Source: DATATB01 sp036268995 (GTDB taxonomy: Bacteria > Planctomycetota > Planctomycetia > Pirellulales > PNKZ01). Taken from it: 55,825 nt of DNA. A program made the translations under genes and the position numbers. The stretch covers positions 1 to 55,825 of the forward strand of contig DATATB010000037.1 of NCBI GenBank assembly GCA_036268995.1. Direction: 5' to 3'. The notes beneath the pieces are model-generated. The model saw only the letters and a list, made by a program, of their open reading frames with translations, was not told the DNA's origin and made no database searches. Shown piece by piece: positions 45,548 through 54,764 of this stretch. Position 1 is the first letter of the stretch. The number at the start of each line of letters is the position of its first letter.

Positions 45548-48276
45548 GGGTGGGTGCCTATCGAGGTTCCGGGGCTGCCGCGGTCTTGAGCCGATCCTGC
45601 GGGCACTTGGCTGACGGCCGCATGTGCTCGCTCGGCGGGCCGAATTCTTTGTAACAGTCCTTGCATTTCAGATCGCCACGCGGCGTCGTACGGCCGCAAT
45701 TGCGTCGCCCGTTGATAGTCGGCCAGGGCTTGGGGCAAATTGTTCTTTAGGAGTTCCAGGCCCGCCCGGGCATGAAACTTCTCAGCCGTGTCCATCGAAA
45801 GCGTGGAGAGCAGTTTCTCGGCCCGCCGCATGAGGAGCTGGCGCTCGCGCGCGTGCTGGGGCCCGGCATACTCTTCGCGAGCCATCTTGACCATGATTTC
45901 CGGCGAGGCCGGCACGAGCAGGTCCAGCATTTCGGGCAGCGTCAAGCGGCGGGACATCAGCGAGATGATGTCGGATTGATGGCGAATCTCCAAAGCCCAG
46001 GAGGCTTTGAAATCCCGATAGGCATTGGCCGTGCGATCGTCGTTAAGTTCGAGCAGGCCGATCGCATACAGATAGTTAAAGTCATGGCCCGCCAGCAGCC
46101 GCACATGCTCGAGGTGGGCTTGGTCGAGCGACGGATCGCCGTTCAAAAAACAAAGCGCTGCCAGGTCCAGATGGACTTCAACGAGCCAAGGGCAGGCCTG
46201 CCGGGCCCACAATAGATGATTCCAAGCCTCGGATAGATATCGGGCGACCAACGGCTGATGCCGCATGCGGTCCAGTTCGACGGCATTCTTGACCGACGCC
46301 AAATCCGCGGCGCGCGCGTGGAGCTGCGCAATGTCGGTCAATCGCCACAATTGGACTTCGTTCTGTGCCGGCAGTTCCCGTTTGAATTCCTGCAAGGCGT
46401 GCAAGCGATAAAGCTGGATCCAGAATTGAGCCAGGCGCAAATGGGCATTGGCGTCGTCCCAGCGGTTGCGGACCGCGGCCGTGAGCCGGTCGACGGCTTG
46501 TCCCACGGTGGCGATTTGCTGGTGCGGATCGTTTTCATCCCAGCGCGTGGCGGCCAGCGCGTTTTCCACGGCGGCCGCATGCCTGGTCTCCTGCCAGCCC
46601 AGCATGGCGACAACGAGCAATCCGGAAATCAAGGCGGGACTGAGCACCGAACTCGCCGGCAGCGCTACCCAAGAGAACCCCGAGCCGGAGCCATCTTTTT
46701 CAGTCAGCCGCGCTGCCCGGCCGCAAAAGCCGCCGCAGATGGTCGCCATGAGCAGAAAGTTTGCGGGCAAATAAAGGCCGAAGTCCACGACTGCGTGCAG
46801 CGACGCGGCCAACATGAGCAGCATGCCACCCAACGCCAGGCCCACACCGGCGGCATCGGCGCGCTCGCTGAAAATCTTCCGCAAGGCCAAAAGCACCAGC
46901 GTGATCTGGCAGCCGAGCAGGATCAAACCGACCGCTCCGCCATCCAGCAAGGCCTCGAGATATTGGTTCTCGGCGTGCAAGTGCCACGCGTTATGATAGC
47001 GCTCTTGATAGGGCAGGTATGCATAACCGTAGGTGCCCAGGCCGGAGCCCAGCAGCCAGAAGTCGCCCAGGGCGCGCAGGCTATCGGCCCAATTGCCGAG
47101 CCGGCCGTCGCTCGCGAGGCCGCTGAGGTCGAGCAGCGTCGAGCCGCGCCGCTCGATGACCCGAGAGACGCCCAACCAGCCGATCAAACCGATTGAGAAG
47201 ATGCCGGCAGCGGCCAAGGACCCGTAAGCGGCGGCCAGCCCTTTTCTGCGACGAACGGCAAAAATCGCCAGCGGCGCAGCAATCGCCAAGGCCAGCCAGG
47301 CGCCGCGCGACAACGAGCATAAAACGCCGGCCAGCAACCAACCAAGCAATAACCACATGGCAAGCGTCGAGGCCCGAAGGCTGCCGACAAAACTGCAAGC
47401 CTGTGACCAAATCTGGACCCAGCGCGACGCCGGCGGAGGCGGCTCCAGCGGAAGGATGCCGTCGACGAACACCGGGCCAGTCGGCGCCTGATTGCGGGCC
47501 AGCAGCCAACAAAGCACGATCACGCCGCAGGCCAGGCACATAGTCAAATAGCCTGCCGCGTTGTTTTCGTTGAAGTACGTGCCGAACATTCCGCTGAGTT
47601 TTTTCGAACCGTCGAAGTACGAGTAATTGCCGGAAAGTCGTTGCACGATTCCCAATAAAGCAATGCCGGCGCCATTGATTGCGACTGCCAGGCACAACAC
47701 CAATTGCGGATGGCGCTGGCGGAAAAATCGGGCACCCAATCCAAACGCGCCCGCGGCCATTGCCAGCAAGGCCAACTGGCGGCGCGTCGCGGCCGGATCA
47801 ATGCTTAGCGGCTGGCGGCTGGACTGCCCAGGCGTCGCGATCGGGGCCGCGCGGCTGCCCGGCGGCAACTCCGTAGGCGGCTGGGCGGCAGGCGCCAAGG
47901 TTTCGCGCCACTCGGTTGCTTGTGGCGAAAGAAACGTGCGCAGCGGTTGATCCACTGGCAGCAGTTGCAGGCAACCCAATCCCAATCCCAAGAGCATGGG
48001 CACCAGCGCCAGCGGCAGCGCTTGTTTGCTTTTGCGATCCAGTGGCAGCAGTATTCCCCAGCAGACGAGGCCGAACACGATGGGAACGAAGCACCAGGTT
48101 TGAAACTCGGCGCCGACGCCGCCGAAAGCCCAAGGCGACACCACCAACAGCACCAACATCGCGGCCTGCGCGGCCCAAACCGGCAACCGCTCAAGCCAAG
48201 GCCAGCGAACGGTTGACGCCGCTTGGGGCGGTCGATTGATCGACCGCCGCCGGGCAGACATTGCGCGGCTGATCAT
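45544..48276 (-). CDS. O-antigen ligase/polymerase-family membrane protein with long soluble C-terminus
   Basis: 910-residue protein. Residues about 30-545 have some twelve hydrophobic segments and the Wzy_C/WaaL-type region with SGMFGTYFNENNAAGYL, WLLAGVLCSLSRGAWLALAI and LGSGLGTYGYAYLPYQ followed by HLHAENQYLEALLDGGAVGL (about 425-450). Such proteins ligate or polymerise glycans at the periplasmic face. From about residue 560 to the end it is soluble and helical, with repeats such as HLRLAQFWIQLYRLHAL and FHARAGLELLKNNLPQALADYQRATQLRP that look TPR-like. Its end overlaps the WecA-like gene. Ligase versus polymerase cannot be decided. Confidence 0.82.
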   Translation of the reverse strand: MISRAMSARRRSINRPPQAASTVRWPWLERLPVWAAQAAMLVLLVVSPWAFGGVGAEFQTWCFVPIVFGLVCWGILLPLDRKSKQALPLALVPMLLGLGLGCLQLLPVDQPLRTFLSPQATEWRETLAPAAQPPTELPPGSRAAPIATPGQSSRQPLSIDPAATRRQLALLAMAAGAFGLGARFFRQRHPQLVLCLAVAINGAGIALLGIVQRLSGNYSYFDGSKKLSGMFGTYFNENNAAGYLTMCLACGVIVLCWLLARNQAPTGPVFVDGILPLEPPPPASRWVQIWSQACSFVGSLRASTLAMWLLLGWLLAGVLCSLSRGAWLALAIAAPLAIFAVRRRKGLAAAYGSLAAAGIFSIGLIGWLGVSRVIERRGSTLLDLSGLASDGRLGNWADSLRALGDFWLLGSGLGTYGYAYLPYQERYHNAWHLHAENQYLEALLDGGAVGLILLGCQITLVLLALRKIFSERADAAGVGLALGGMLLMLAASLHAVVDFGLYLPANFLLMATICGGFCGRAARLTEKDGSGSGFSWVALPASSVLSPALISGLLVVAMLGWQETRHAAAVENALAATRWDENDPHQQIATVGQAVDRLTAAVRNRWDDANAHLRLAQFWIQLYRLHALQEFKRELPAQNEVQLWRLTDIAQLHARAADLASVKNAVELDRMRHQPLVARYLSEAWNHLLWARQACPWLVEVHLDLAALCFLNGDPSLDQAHLEHVRLLAGHDFNYLYAIGLLELNDDRTANAYRDFKASWALEIRHQSDIISLMSRRLTLPEMLDLLVPASPEIMVKMAREEYAGPQHARERQLLMRRAEKLLSTLSMDTAEKFHARAGLELLKNNLPQALADYQRATQLRPYDAAWRSEMQGLLQRIRPAERAHAAVSQVPAGSAQDRGSPGTSIGTHP

Positions 48277-48488
48277 AGCGTTTGCGGTCCGCGAGAATAT
48301 TGCGAGGTGTGTGAGGCAGTGCCAACCGGTCGGCTGGCGAAGGAAGCATGTTGACTCAACGTGCCGCCTGCCCGGCAGATTCCGAGACCCACCGTGGCGG
48401 GCAAACCATGCGGTTGCCTCGACACGGCGAAGTCATTCAACGATCGAAACGCATCAGGCGAATGGAAGGCCGGCAAAATAAGGCCAAA

Positions 48489-49268
48489 TCACGAACCGGT
48501 AGAGTCGCTGGCGGTGCTGCTGTTGCGCGAGGTGCCCAGCAGTGCACCGACGCCGCCAATAGCCGCCGCCGCGCCCAATGCCCCTCCAAAACCGCCACCG
48601 CCACCGCCGCCCACAGCGGCGCCGCCGCCACCCAGTCCGGCCGGGGCGACTGGCGGGGCTCCCGGCAAAGACAGGCCCGGCACTTGATCGCGGATGATCT
48701 GCGCAATCAATGGAAAATCATTTGGACCAATAACGGAAATGTCCAACATCAGCGGATCGCCGCCAGGCTGGTTGGCAATCACTTTGACGTCCGACGCTTC
48801 TTTGTACTTGCCGATGCTCTTGACCTTGGGCGGAGTGACGTTGGGCGTGCCATCGTTCTTTAGAACTCGCAAGGAAAACGCGCCGAAGCCCTCTGGGCCA
48901 GCGGCGACGACGGAATACGGCCCGCCATCCAAGCCAACTGCCTGGAAGCGGCCATGCTCGTCAGCCGTGGCACGACCGATAATCTGGCCGTTCTGAATGA
49001 AAAACAGCCGGGCACGTACGGGCGTCAGATTGCCCGCCACGTCAAACGAACGAAGCTGGCCCGGCAGGTTGCCATCGCTGCGCAACCGCATCTCATGATT
49101 GGCATACCAGGCATCGGTCGCCGAGAGGTTCGCTGCCGCGTCACGATCTGCAATAATTGGCGCCTGGATACCCGGGCCTTGCAGCGGTTGACCGACCTGT
49201 TGGCCAGGGGCAATCGACGTCAAAGCGAAAAGCGCCAAGCACAGCCAACCGAGACGCGACAGGGACAT
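48489..49268 (-). CDS. Secreted protein of unknown function, Gly-rich C-terminus
   Basis: 259-residue secreted protein. Signal peptide MSLSRLGWLCLALFALTSIA with likely cleavage near residue 22. The middle (LTPVRARLFFIQNGQIIGRATADEHGRFQAVGLDGGPYSVVAAGPEGFGAF) has the look of a carboxypeptidase-regulatory or Cna-B-like beta sandwich. The C-terminal 70 residues are Gly/Ala-rich (GGGGGGGFGGALGAAAAIGG), possibly membrane-inserting. GGAG lies about 13 bases before the ATG at 49268; the frame upstream of it is not used. It sits between the Wza-like lipoprotein and the ligase-like protein, so a periplasmic role in export is possible. The function is unknown. Confidence 0.7.
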   Translation of the reverse strand: MSLSRLGWLCLALFALTSIAPGQQVGQPLQGPGIQAPIIADRDAAANLSATDAWYANHEMRLRSDGNLPGQLRSFDVAGNLTPVRARLFFIQNGQIIGRATADEHGRFQAVGLDGGPYSVVAAGPEGFGAFSLRVLKNDGTPNVTPPKVKSIGKYKEASDVKVIANQPGGDPLMLDISVIGPNDFPLIAQIIRDQVPGLSLPGAPPVAPAGLGGGGAAVGGGGGGGFGGALGAAAAIGGVGALLGTSRNSSTASDSTGS

Positions 49269-49726
49269 GGGGAAGAACTCCGTTGAAGCCCCCGACGACC
49301 GGGCATCGGTCGCCGTAAATGGTCCCCTCATCATATTTTGGAAACGGCGAAAAGCAATTTATTTTTCATTTTACAGACCCTGCTGGCAGGCCTAGATGCG
49401 GCCGCGATGCGGTGCTGCGCGGCAAAACCGGCCACCAAGGGGGTGGTGTTTTCCGTAAGTATCTGCAAATATTACGGTTATGAAGAGTGGTCGAGATCGG
49501 AAGCCGCCGGGCCACGTCGGCCGCGACAGAGGACCTCGAGAGACGGTCGTCCGGAGAGCGAGCGGCGCGCAGCTTGGTTCCCGACTCGTCGGCAACAGCG
49601 GCAGCGGGCACCGCCTGTTGAGAAGATCGCCGAGCCGCATCGCGGACGCGCGGGCTCGCTATGCAATCACCCTAGGCGGCCGCCCGCCAGCGCGGCCGCG
49701 CGCGTCCTGCCCGATTCGGCACCGGA
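49269..49726. other. Intergenic region without recognised gene
   Basis: About 460 bases between the Wza-like gene (ends 49727, minus) and the secreted-protein gene. Open frames occur in several frames but none shows a signal, domain or composition of a real protein. The stretch 49335-49375 is AT-rich on the upstream side of the 49268 start and may hold its promoter. No terminator hairpin with a T-run was found. Confidence 0.45.
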
Positions 49727-51028
49727 TTAGGTTCCGCCGCCGAGTTGATTGAGGAAGTAGTTGAGCTGGATGTTGTTCATCGCGATGTTCGTGATCAGCT
49801 CGGCCGGCGTGTATTGCAGCAGCACGAGATCGCCCGGCTTGATCAGGATTCGCTCGGCCGGACTAGTGAGTGCCTTGCGCAGGTCGACGCGGATGGGAAT
49901 CTGATACCCCCCCTCGACGGTACGGACGATGATTACCCGCGTCGGCGGGATCAAACCACGGGCGTTGCTGAAGCTGCCCATACCGCCGCTGAAACCCATG
50001 CCGCCCGACGAACCGGTACCGGCGGCCGATGAGACGCTGCCGCCAGCGACGGCAATGGCACCCATGACATCCAGATCGTAGTCGCGGGGCAATAGCTGCT
50101 CTTTGCCCGTCAATAACCCGCCGGTGTAAAACACTTCGCGCTCACGGGTTTGGATGAAGACGATGTCGCCATTGGTGAGAATGATGTCCTCCTCGCTGAA
50201 TTTAGCGGGAGGATCCGAGGGGCGCATGCGCAAGGGGATGTTGGTCACATTGGGGTTGTCGGGAGAAACGCCCGCGGTGTTCTTGCCATCCGTCAGGTCG
50301 GAGAGCAGCGCCGCACGGCCTTGTGCATCGGCGAAGGCGCCTCGCAGGATTTTCAGTTCGTTCTTGGCATCAAGGCCGGGCAAGCCGCCGCTCTGCGTCA
50401 AGGCATGCAGTACGTCGTTCTCATAGGCTTTCAGATCGACGGCTCGGGCCTGGCCGCGTCTGGCCAGACCCACGCTGCCGGAACTCGTGCTGACAGGGTT
50501 GTCGCTCGTCGAATCTTCGCGCACGACGAGGACCTGGTAGGTCCGCTGGCGAATCAGCGTGACGACGATGCGCTCGCGGCCCGGGGGTAGGATGTGATAT
50601 TTCTCGGTATAGCTGCGGCGTATTTCGTCTTCGGCTTGAGTCAGCGTCAGGCCGGCCACGCGGATCGGTGGGATGAGTGGCAACGAGATCGTGCCGTCTT
50701 CACGCACCGGAATGGGAAAACCGATAGCCGGCGGCGTGTTGGATTCCTTTTCGGGGAAGTGGACGGGTGGCGGCTGGTCGCTTTGTCCGAGCACGCCCTC
50801 GACATAAATGCCCAGGATGTCGCGCGGACCGAGTTGATAAACGGGCGGCGGATCCTGTCGCAGCCGGATGAAATTGATCGGCTCGAGGTCGGCCCTGGGC
50901 TTCGCCAAGAGTGAGGCCGGCATGCGGCTGGCCGGAATGGCCTCGCACACCGTGCAGCCGCTGTCGACGACGGCCAGCAAGGCCGCCAGCGCCATCCAGG
51001 TTCCGCGCAGGATCACTGATTTGGCCAT
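49727..51028 (-). CDS. Wza-like polysaccharide export lipoprotein
   Basis: 433-residue outer-membrane polysaccharide export protein. Lipoprotein signal with lipobox VDSGC (Cys25). The poly-export domain starts QLGPRDILGIYVEGVLG (about 65-81) and continues with VREDGTISLPLIPPIRVAGLTLTQAEDEIRRSY, and later GDIVFIQTRER and the SLBB-like GGLLTGKEQLLPRDYDLDVMGAIAVAGG. A Gly/Ser-rich insert near residue 345 (SSGGMGFSGGMGSF) is unusual. ATG 51028 is preceded by AAGGAAG at good spacing, while the frame is open to 51118. It would form the outer-membrane exit for the glycan of the downstream genes. No Wzc-like kinase was seen next to it. Confidence 0.9.
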   Translation of the reverse strand: MAKSVILRGTWMALAALLAVVDSGCTVCEAIPASRMPASLLAKPRADLEPINFIRLRQDPPPVYQLGPRDILGIYVEGVLGQSDQPPPVHFPEKESNTPPAIGFPIPVREDGTISLPLIPPIRVAGLTLTQAEDEIRRSYTEKYHILPPGRERIVVTLIRQRTYQVLVVREDSTSDNPVSTSSGSVGLARRGQARAVDLKAYENDVLHALTQSGGLPGLDAKNELKILRGAFADAQGRAALLSDLTDGKNTAGVSPDNPNVTNIPLRMRPSDPPAKFSEEDIILTNGDIVFIQTREREVFYTGGLLTGKEQLLPRDYDLDVMGAIAVAGGSVSSAAGTGSSGGMGFSGGMGSFSNARGLIPPTRVIIVRTVEGGYQIPIRVDLRKALTSPAERILIKPGDLVLLQYTPAELITNIAMNNIQLNYFLNQLGGGT

Positions 51029-51114
51029 CGGACAGACTTCCTTTGTTGCAATGCTGCTGGCAGTTCTGGATTGCATAGCACGTATCGCGTGTTCGTGGCG
51101 TCGTGGGTCGTGGT

Positions 51115-51684
51115 TCATCGCCGGACGGGATCGGCCGCCGCGCGGATCGTGGCATCACCCGGGACGAAACTGGTTTGCCTGGCGGGCGGCAGGTTCTCTG
51201 GCGGAGGCAGCGGAAGCGCCTCGGAATCGGGCGGCGACACTTGTTCGGCCGGCGGCTCCGCCGCGGTCGTGACCATCTCATGCGTCGCGCTGGGGTCGCC
51301 GGACATCGGAATCTGGATCCAAAAGCCGACGTTGTCCTGCGAGGCGGCCACTGCCCCGAAGCGATATCCGGCGAACCAGGCGTCAATCTGGTCGCGCCCC
51401 ATCGGGTTCTGATACTTGACGCCCCAATAATCGACCGGCGGAAACAGCGGAATCTTGCCCGACCCGCCCTGCGCCACGTCGTAATAAGCCTCGCGCCAGC
51501 CGGCTCCGAACGATTTGCGGATCGGCGGCGGCTGCTTGCGGTAGCGCGGATACTCCTGGGCCCAGGCGATCTTGGCCCAGCTTCTGTTCTTGAGCGCGAT
51601 GAACTGCTCTTGGACCGACGGCAGTTTGCAGCCGGATGCACCCAGCGAAAGCGCCAAGATCAGCAACCAAGCTTTGCAGGACAT
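51115..51684 (-). CDS. Small lipoprotein of unknown function
   Basis: 189-residue lipoprotein: SCKAWLLILALSLGASGCKLPS has a hydrophobic core and lipobox GASGC (Cys19). The mature part has Trp/Tyr-rich segments (NRSWAKIAWAQEYPRYRKQPP, GWREAYYDVAQGG, PVDYWGVKYQNPMGRDQ) and a Pro-rich tail. No domain is recognised. It is the first gene of the leftward polysaccharide run and ends 87 bases before the Wza-like start, so it may assist outer-membrane export. ATG 51684 is preferred to 51720 because the lipoprotein signal begins there. Confidence 0.75.
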   Translation of the reverse strand: MSCKAWLLILALSLGASGCKLPSVQEQFIALKNRSWAKIAWAQEYPRYRKQPPPIRKSFGAGWREAYYDVAQGGSGKIPLFPPVDYWGVKYQNPMGRDQIDAWFAGYRFGAVAASQDNVGFWIQIPMSGDPSATHEMVTTAAEPPAEQVSPPDSEALPLPPPENLPPARQTSFVPGDATIRAAADPVRR

Positions 51685-52115
51685 AATTTCGCTTTCCAAA
51701 TTCACCGCGTGAATACGCATCCCAAGCTGCGCCTTCGCGGAGCCCTAACCTCCTATTCGGATAAATCGGCTTGTACGGTTTATTCCGTTTGTAAGGGAAA
51801 CTACGCATATTCCGAAAATGCCGCGCGGCCGAGGGAGACTGCGCTCCGGCAACGCCGTCGGGCGCTGGTAACTGCCTGCCAAATATGCGATTGCGGCCGC
51901 GCGGCTTGATCGCCGGGCCGCATGCGTGCATTGCTAGTGGACAGCACGCCGGCAGACGCAAAGCGGCGGACCGACGTCGTGACGGGCCAGCCAGCTTGCC
52001 TGGAACGGCCCCGTGGCCGACGACTTTCACAAACTTAGCGCCGAAGAAACTGTACCGATTAGATCGGACTTGTCGAATATACCGATAGTTCCGAAACCTC
52101 CGGAGGAGTAGGGCG
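51685..52115. other. Divergent intergenic promoter region
   Basis: About 430 bases between the lipoprotein gene (-) and the TPR gene (+); promoters for both must lie here. No gene recognised. The AT-rich portion 51740-51800 on the lipoprotein side contains paired repeats, listed separately. Near the TPR gene, GGAGGAG at 52099-52105 is a strong SD. Confidence 0.5.
51758..51796. promoter_or_regulatory. Paired repeats upstream of the lipoprotein/Wza genes, possible operator
   Basis: TCGGCTTGTACGG (51766-51778) and TCCGTTTGTAAGG (51784-51796) agree at 10 of 13 positions, 18 bases apart. An inverted pair CGGATAAA (51758-51765) and TTTATTCCG (51779-51787) overlaps them with one base difference. 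Two direct half-sites about two helical turns apart fit a transcription-factor site, but this is not proof. Confidence 0.3.
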
Positions 52116-54704
52116 ATGCGCGCTCAAGATGCTGGCAGATCGACAGGCGGAGCCGCGGCATCCTTTGGCAGGCGCCTGGCTGGCATGGCGGCCACGCTGC
52201 TGTTCGGGATGGCAATCGCGGCGCAACCAGCTTGGGGCGCCGGCGGTTTAGCAGCCATCGACGCTTTCAACATTGGCCGCTACCACTATGCTTCCGGCGA
52301 GTACGCCAAAGCGGTCAGCGCATATACTGACGCGATCGAGCGCAATCCGAAGCTCGGCGTCGCATACTTGGGCCGCGCCAAAGCGTGCTTCAAACTGGGC
52401 CAGCACGACCGAGCGATCACCGACTGCAATGTCGCGCTGCGGCAGCACCCGCAGTTCGCCGACGCTTTGGTCACCCGTGCCGATGCGTACGGCGCCCTGG
52501 GGAAATACAAAGAAGCATTGGCCGATTTGCAACTGGCAATCAAACTCGAGCCGCGCAACGCCGACACGCTTCAACATCGCAGTCGCATCCATCGACTCTC
52601 GGGAAACACCCAATTGGCGGCCGCCGATCTGAAGGCAGCCCTAGCCATCGATCCGCTGGCGAGCAATTTGCCGCCGCTCGTGGCCGCCGATTCCAAGCGG
52701 GCCGTGGCCGACGTGGCCGGTAGCGCAATCGCACCGGAAGTGCATCGCGACAGCGATAGCCCTGCGCGAGCGATCGTGCCCAGCCAGGCATCGACGCCGG
52801 CCGCCGGTGAATCGATCGGACCAGTCGTCCGGGCCAGCGACGCTGCGCCATCAGCCCGTGATGCAGTTGCGCAGAAGCGACATCCTGCGACCGACGGGCG
52901 AGCCCCTGGTCAGCCCTTGGCCGGCGCGGGAGCCAGCCATCCCAGCGCCGGCGGGCCAACGCTGCCGGCATTGCCGTCTTTGCCGCGCGTCCGAGAGACG
53001 CCCGCAGCCGGACTGTCGGCCTCGACCGCCAGACAGTGTTTCGAGCGTGGCCAGCAACTGAGTTCGCAACAGCAATGGGACGCGGCCCGTGCGGCATTTA
53101 CGCAAGCCCTCGCTCTCGATCCACAGTTGATTGCCGCGTATGGCGAGCGCGGTCAGGCGGCGCTGGCCAGCCGTCAATACAAGCAAGCGATTGCCGACTA
53201 CGACGCCTTGCTCGAGCGCTCGCCAGGCATCGCGCTGGGATACTACGATCGTGGCCGAGCGCATGCCGCACTCGGTCATTGGCCGCAAGCGCAGGCCGAT
53301 TTCGATGCCGCCATCCGACTCAAGCCCGACAACGCAGCATTTTACTTGTCGCGGGCCGAAGCTCAGCTAGCGCTCGGGCAAGCCGGCTTGGCCGATGCCG
53401 ACCGCAAGGCCGCGGCGAAACTCAGCGGCACCCATGCCGCGTTGGCCGCCGCCGGGGAGCGTAAAGCATCGCCGGCAAATCAATCGTCGGTCGAACCAAA
53501 ACCCGTCGAACCGAAGCCGGCGGAGCGCAAGGCCCCGCCCGCGGCCCAAGTCGCGCAGCAATCGCCGCCGAAGCCACACGCGCTGCCGGAAAAGCGAAAT
53601 TCGAAACAAGACGCCAGGTCGGCGCAGGTTGCCGCTGCGCGGCCGATCGTCTTGCTGGCCCAACCGCTCGGCGTGGACAGCCGCGAGGGATTGGAAGCGC
53701 TTCCCGCCGTGGCAATCGAGCCCGTGCCGCAGTCGCGGGTCGCTAGCGCCCTTGCGACGACTGCGCCGGTGCGCTCGTCCGCAGTCGCTAAGCCCGCCAA
53801 GTCGTCGATGCCGGCCAGGCCGGTGAGCCCGCATGCCGAGGCGTCTACGGCGCTCGCCAGCGACGACGAAATCCATGTATCCGGTGTGGCTCACAAGAGC
53901 GCGTCGAAGTTGTCTGCGGAAACACGTGAAAGCGTCGCGAGCATCGGCGATTCACCAACCGACCGTGTCGTGACGGTCAGTGCCTCGGCCGCGATTATTG
54001 ATGACGAAGTGCTGGCACATGACAGCCGGGCCCGGTTGGCACGGTTGGAACAGGAGCTGCAGGAATTTCCGGGCGATGCCGGGCGCTATCTTCAGCGTGC
54101 CCGTATTCATGCCGACGCGGGCCATTGCGAGGACGCGTTGGCGGATGTCAACGCCGCGCTGCGGCTGGCGGCGGACAATGTCGAAGCCTTTGTGCTCCGC
54201 GCCGAGATCTATACGAAGCTCGAGCGCTTCGACGCGGCCCTGGTGGATTACGAGCGAGCGCTCGAGCTGGCGCCCGGTTCGAGCCGGACCTATTGCCGGC
54301 GGGCACAGATGTGGGCTGCCCGCGGCGACTGGCAGCAAGCGATTACCGACGACGAGGCGGCGCTGCGACTCGATCCCGGTTTGGCCGACGCGCATTGCCA
54401 TCGCGGATTTGCCTGGCTGAAGCTCGGCAACCAGCAGCGCTCCAAGGCTGATTTTACGGCAGCAATCACGCTCCAAGCGGATCATTGCCCGGCCATGTTG
54501 GGACACGCGCAGGTCAGCCGCCTGCAAGGCGATCCGCGAGCCGCGTTGGTGGAACTGGATCGCGTGCTGAAAATCGATCCGCGATTTGCCGCTGCCTATC
54601 TGGAACGCAGTCTGTGCTACGTTGCACTCGGGCGTAACGACCAGGCCCGGGCCGATCGCGCTCAAGCGGCCCAACTCACGGCCGGCAACGTGACGAATCG
54701 CTAA
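52116..54704 (+). CDS. Secreted TPR-repeat protein
   Basis: 862-residue protein with a signal peptide (residues 1-41, ending QPAWG) and three TPR blocks: about 48-200, 306-440 and 628-855, for example AFNIGRYHYASGEYAKAVSAYTDAIERNP and AYLERSLCYVALGRNDQARADRA. Between them are low-complexity Ala/Pro/Ser linkers (200-300 and 440-625) with charged stretches. GGAGGAG lies 10 bases before the ATG. The likely role is a periplasmic scaffold for protein-protein contacts. It diverges from the polysaccharide genes, and TPR proteins do accompany such loci, but a link to them is not shown by sequence. Confidence 0.85.
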   Translation: MRAQDAGRSTGGAAASFGRRLAGMAATLLFGMAIAAQPAWGAGGLAAIDAFNIGRYHYASGEYAKAVSAYTDAIERNPKLGVAYLGRAKACFKLGQHDRAITDCNVALRQHPQFADALVTRADAYGALGKYKEALADLQLAIKLEPRNADTLQHRSRIHRLSGNTQLAAADLKAALAIDPLASNLPPLVAADSKRAVADVAGSAIAPEVHRDSDSPARAIVPSQASTPAAGESIGPVVRASDAAPSARDAVAQKRHPATDGRAPGQPLAGAGASHPSAGGPTLPALPSLPRVRETPAAGLSASTARQCFERGQQLSSQQQWDAARAAFTQALALDPQLIAAYGERGQAALASRQYKQAIADYDALLERSPGIALGYYDRGRAHAALGHWPQAQADFDAAIRLKPDNAAFYLSRAEAQLALGQAGLADADRKAAAKLSGTHAALAAAGERKASPANQSSVEPKPVEPKPAERKAPPAAQVAQQSPPKPHALPEKRNSKQDARSAQVAAARPIVLLAQPLGVDSREGLEALPAVAIEPVPQSRVASALATTAPVRSSAVAKPAKSSMPARPVSPHAEASTALASDDEIHVSGVAHKSASKLSAETRESVASIGDSPTDRVVTVSASAAIIDDEVLAHDSRARLARLEQELQEFPGDAGRYLQRARIHADAGHCEDALADVNAALRLAADNVEAFVLRAEIYTKLERFDAALVDYERALELAPGSSRTYCRRAQMWAARGDWQQAITDDEAALRLDPGLADAHCHRGFAWLKLGNQQRSKADFTAAITLQADHCPAMLGHAQVSRLQGDPRAALVELDRVLKIDPRFAAAYLERSLCYVALGRNDQARADRAQAAQLTAGNVTNR

Positions 54705-54764
54705 TTAGCCTGCGGCGGCCGCGATCGATGACGCTGGCCGACCCATGCCGCTGGCCTGTGCAGT

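Noticed and set aside
49338..49730. Open frames in the 49.3-49.7 kb gap on both strands
   Set aside because: Several overlap each other, are Arg/Pro-rich, lack SD or signals, and look like random GC-rich frames.
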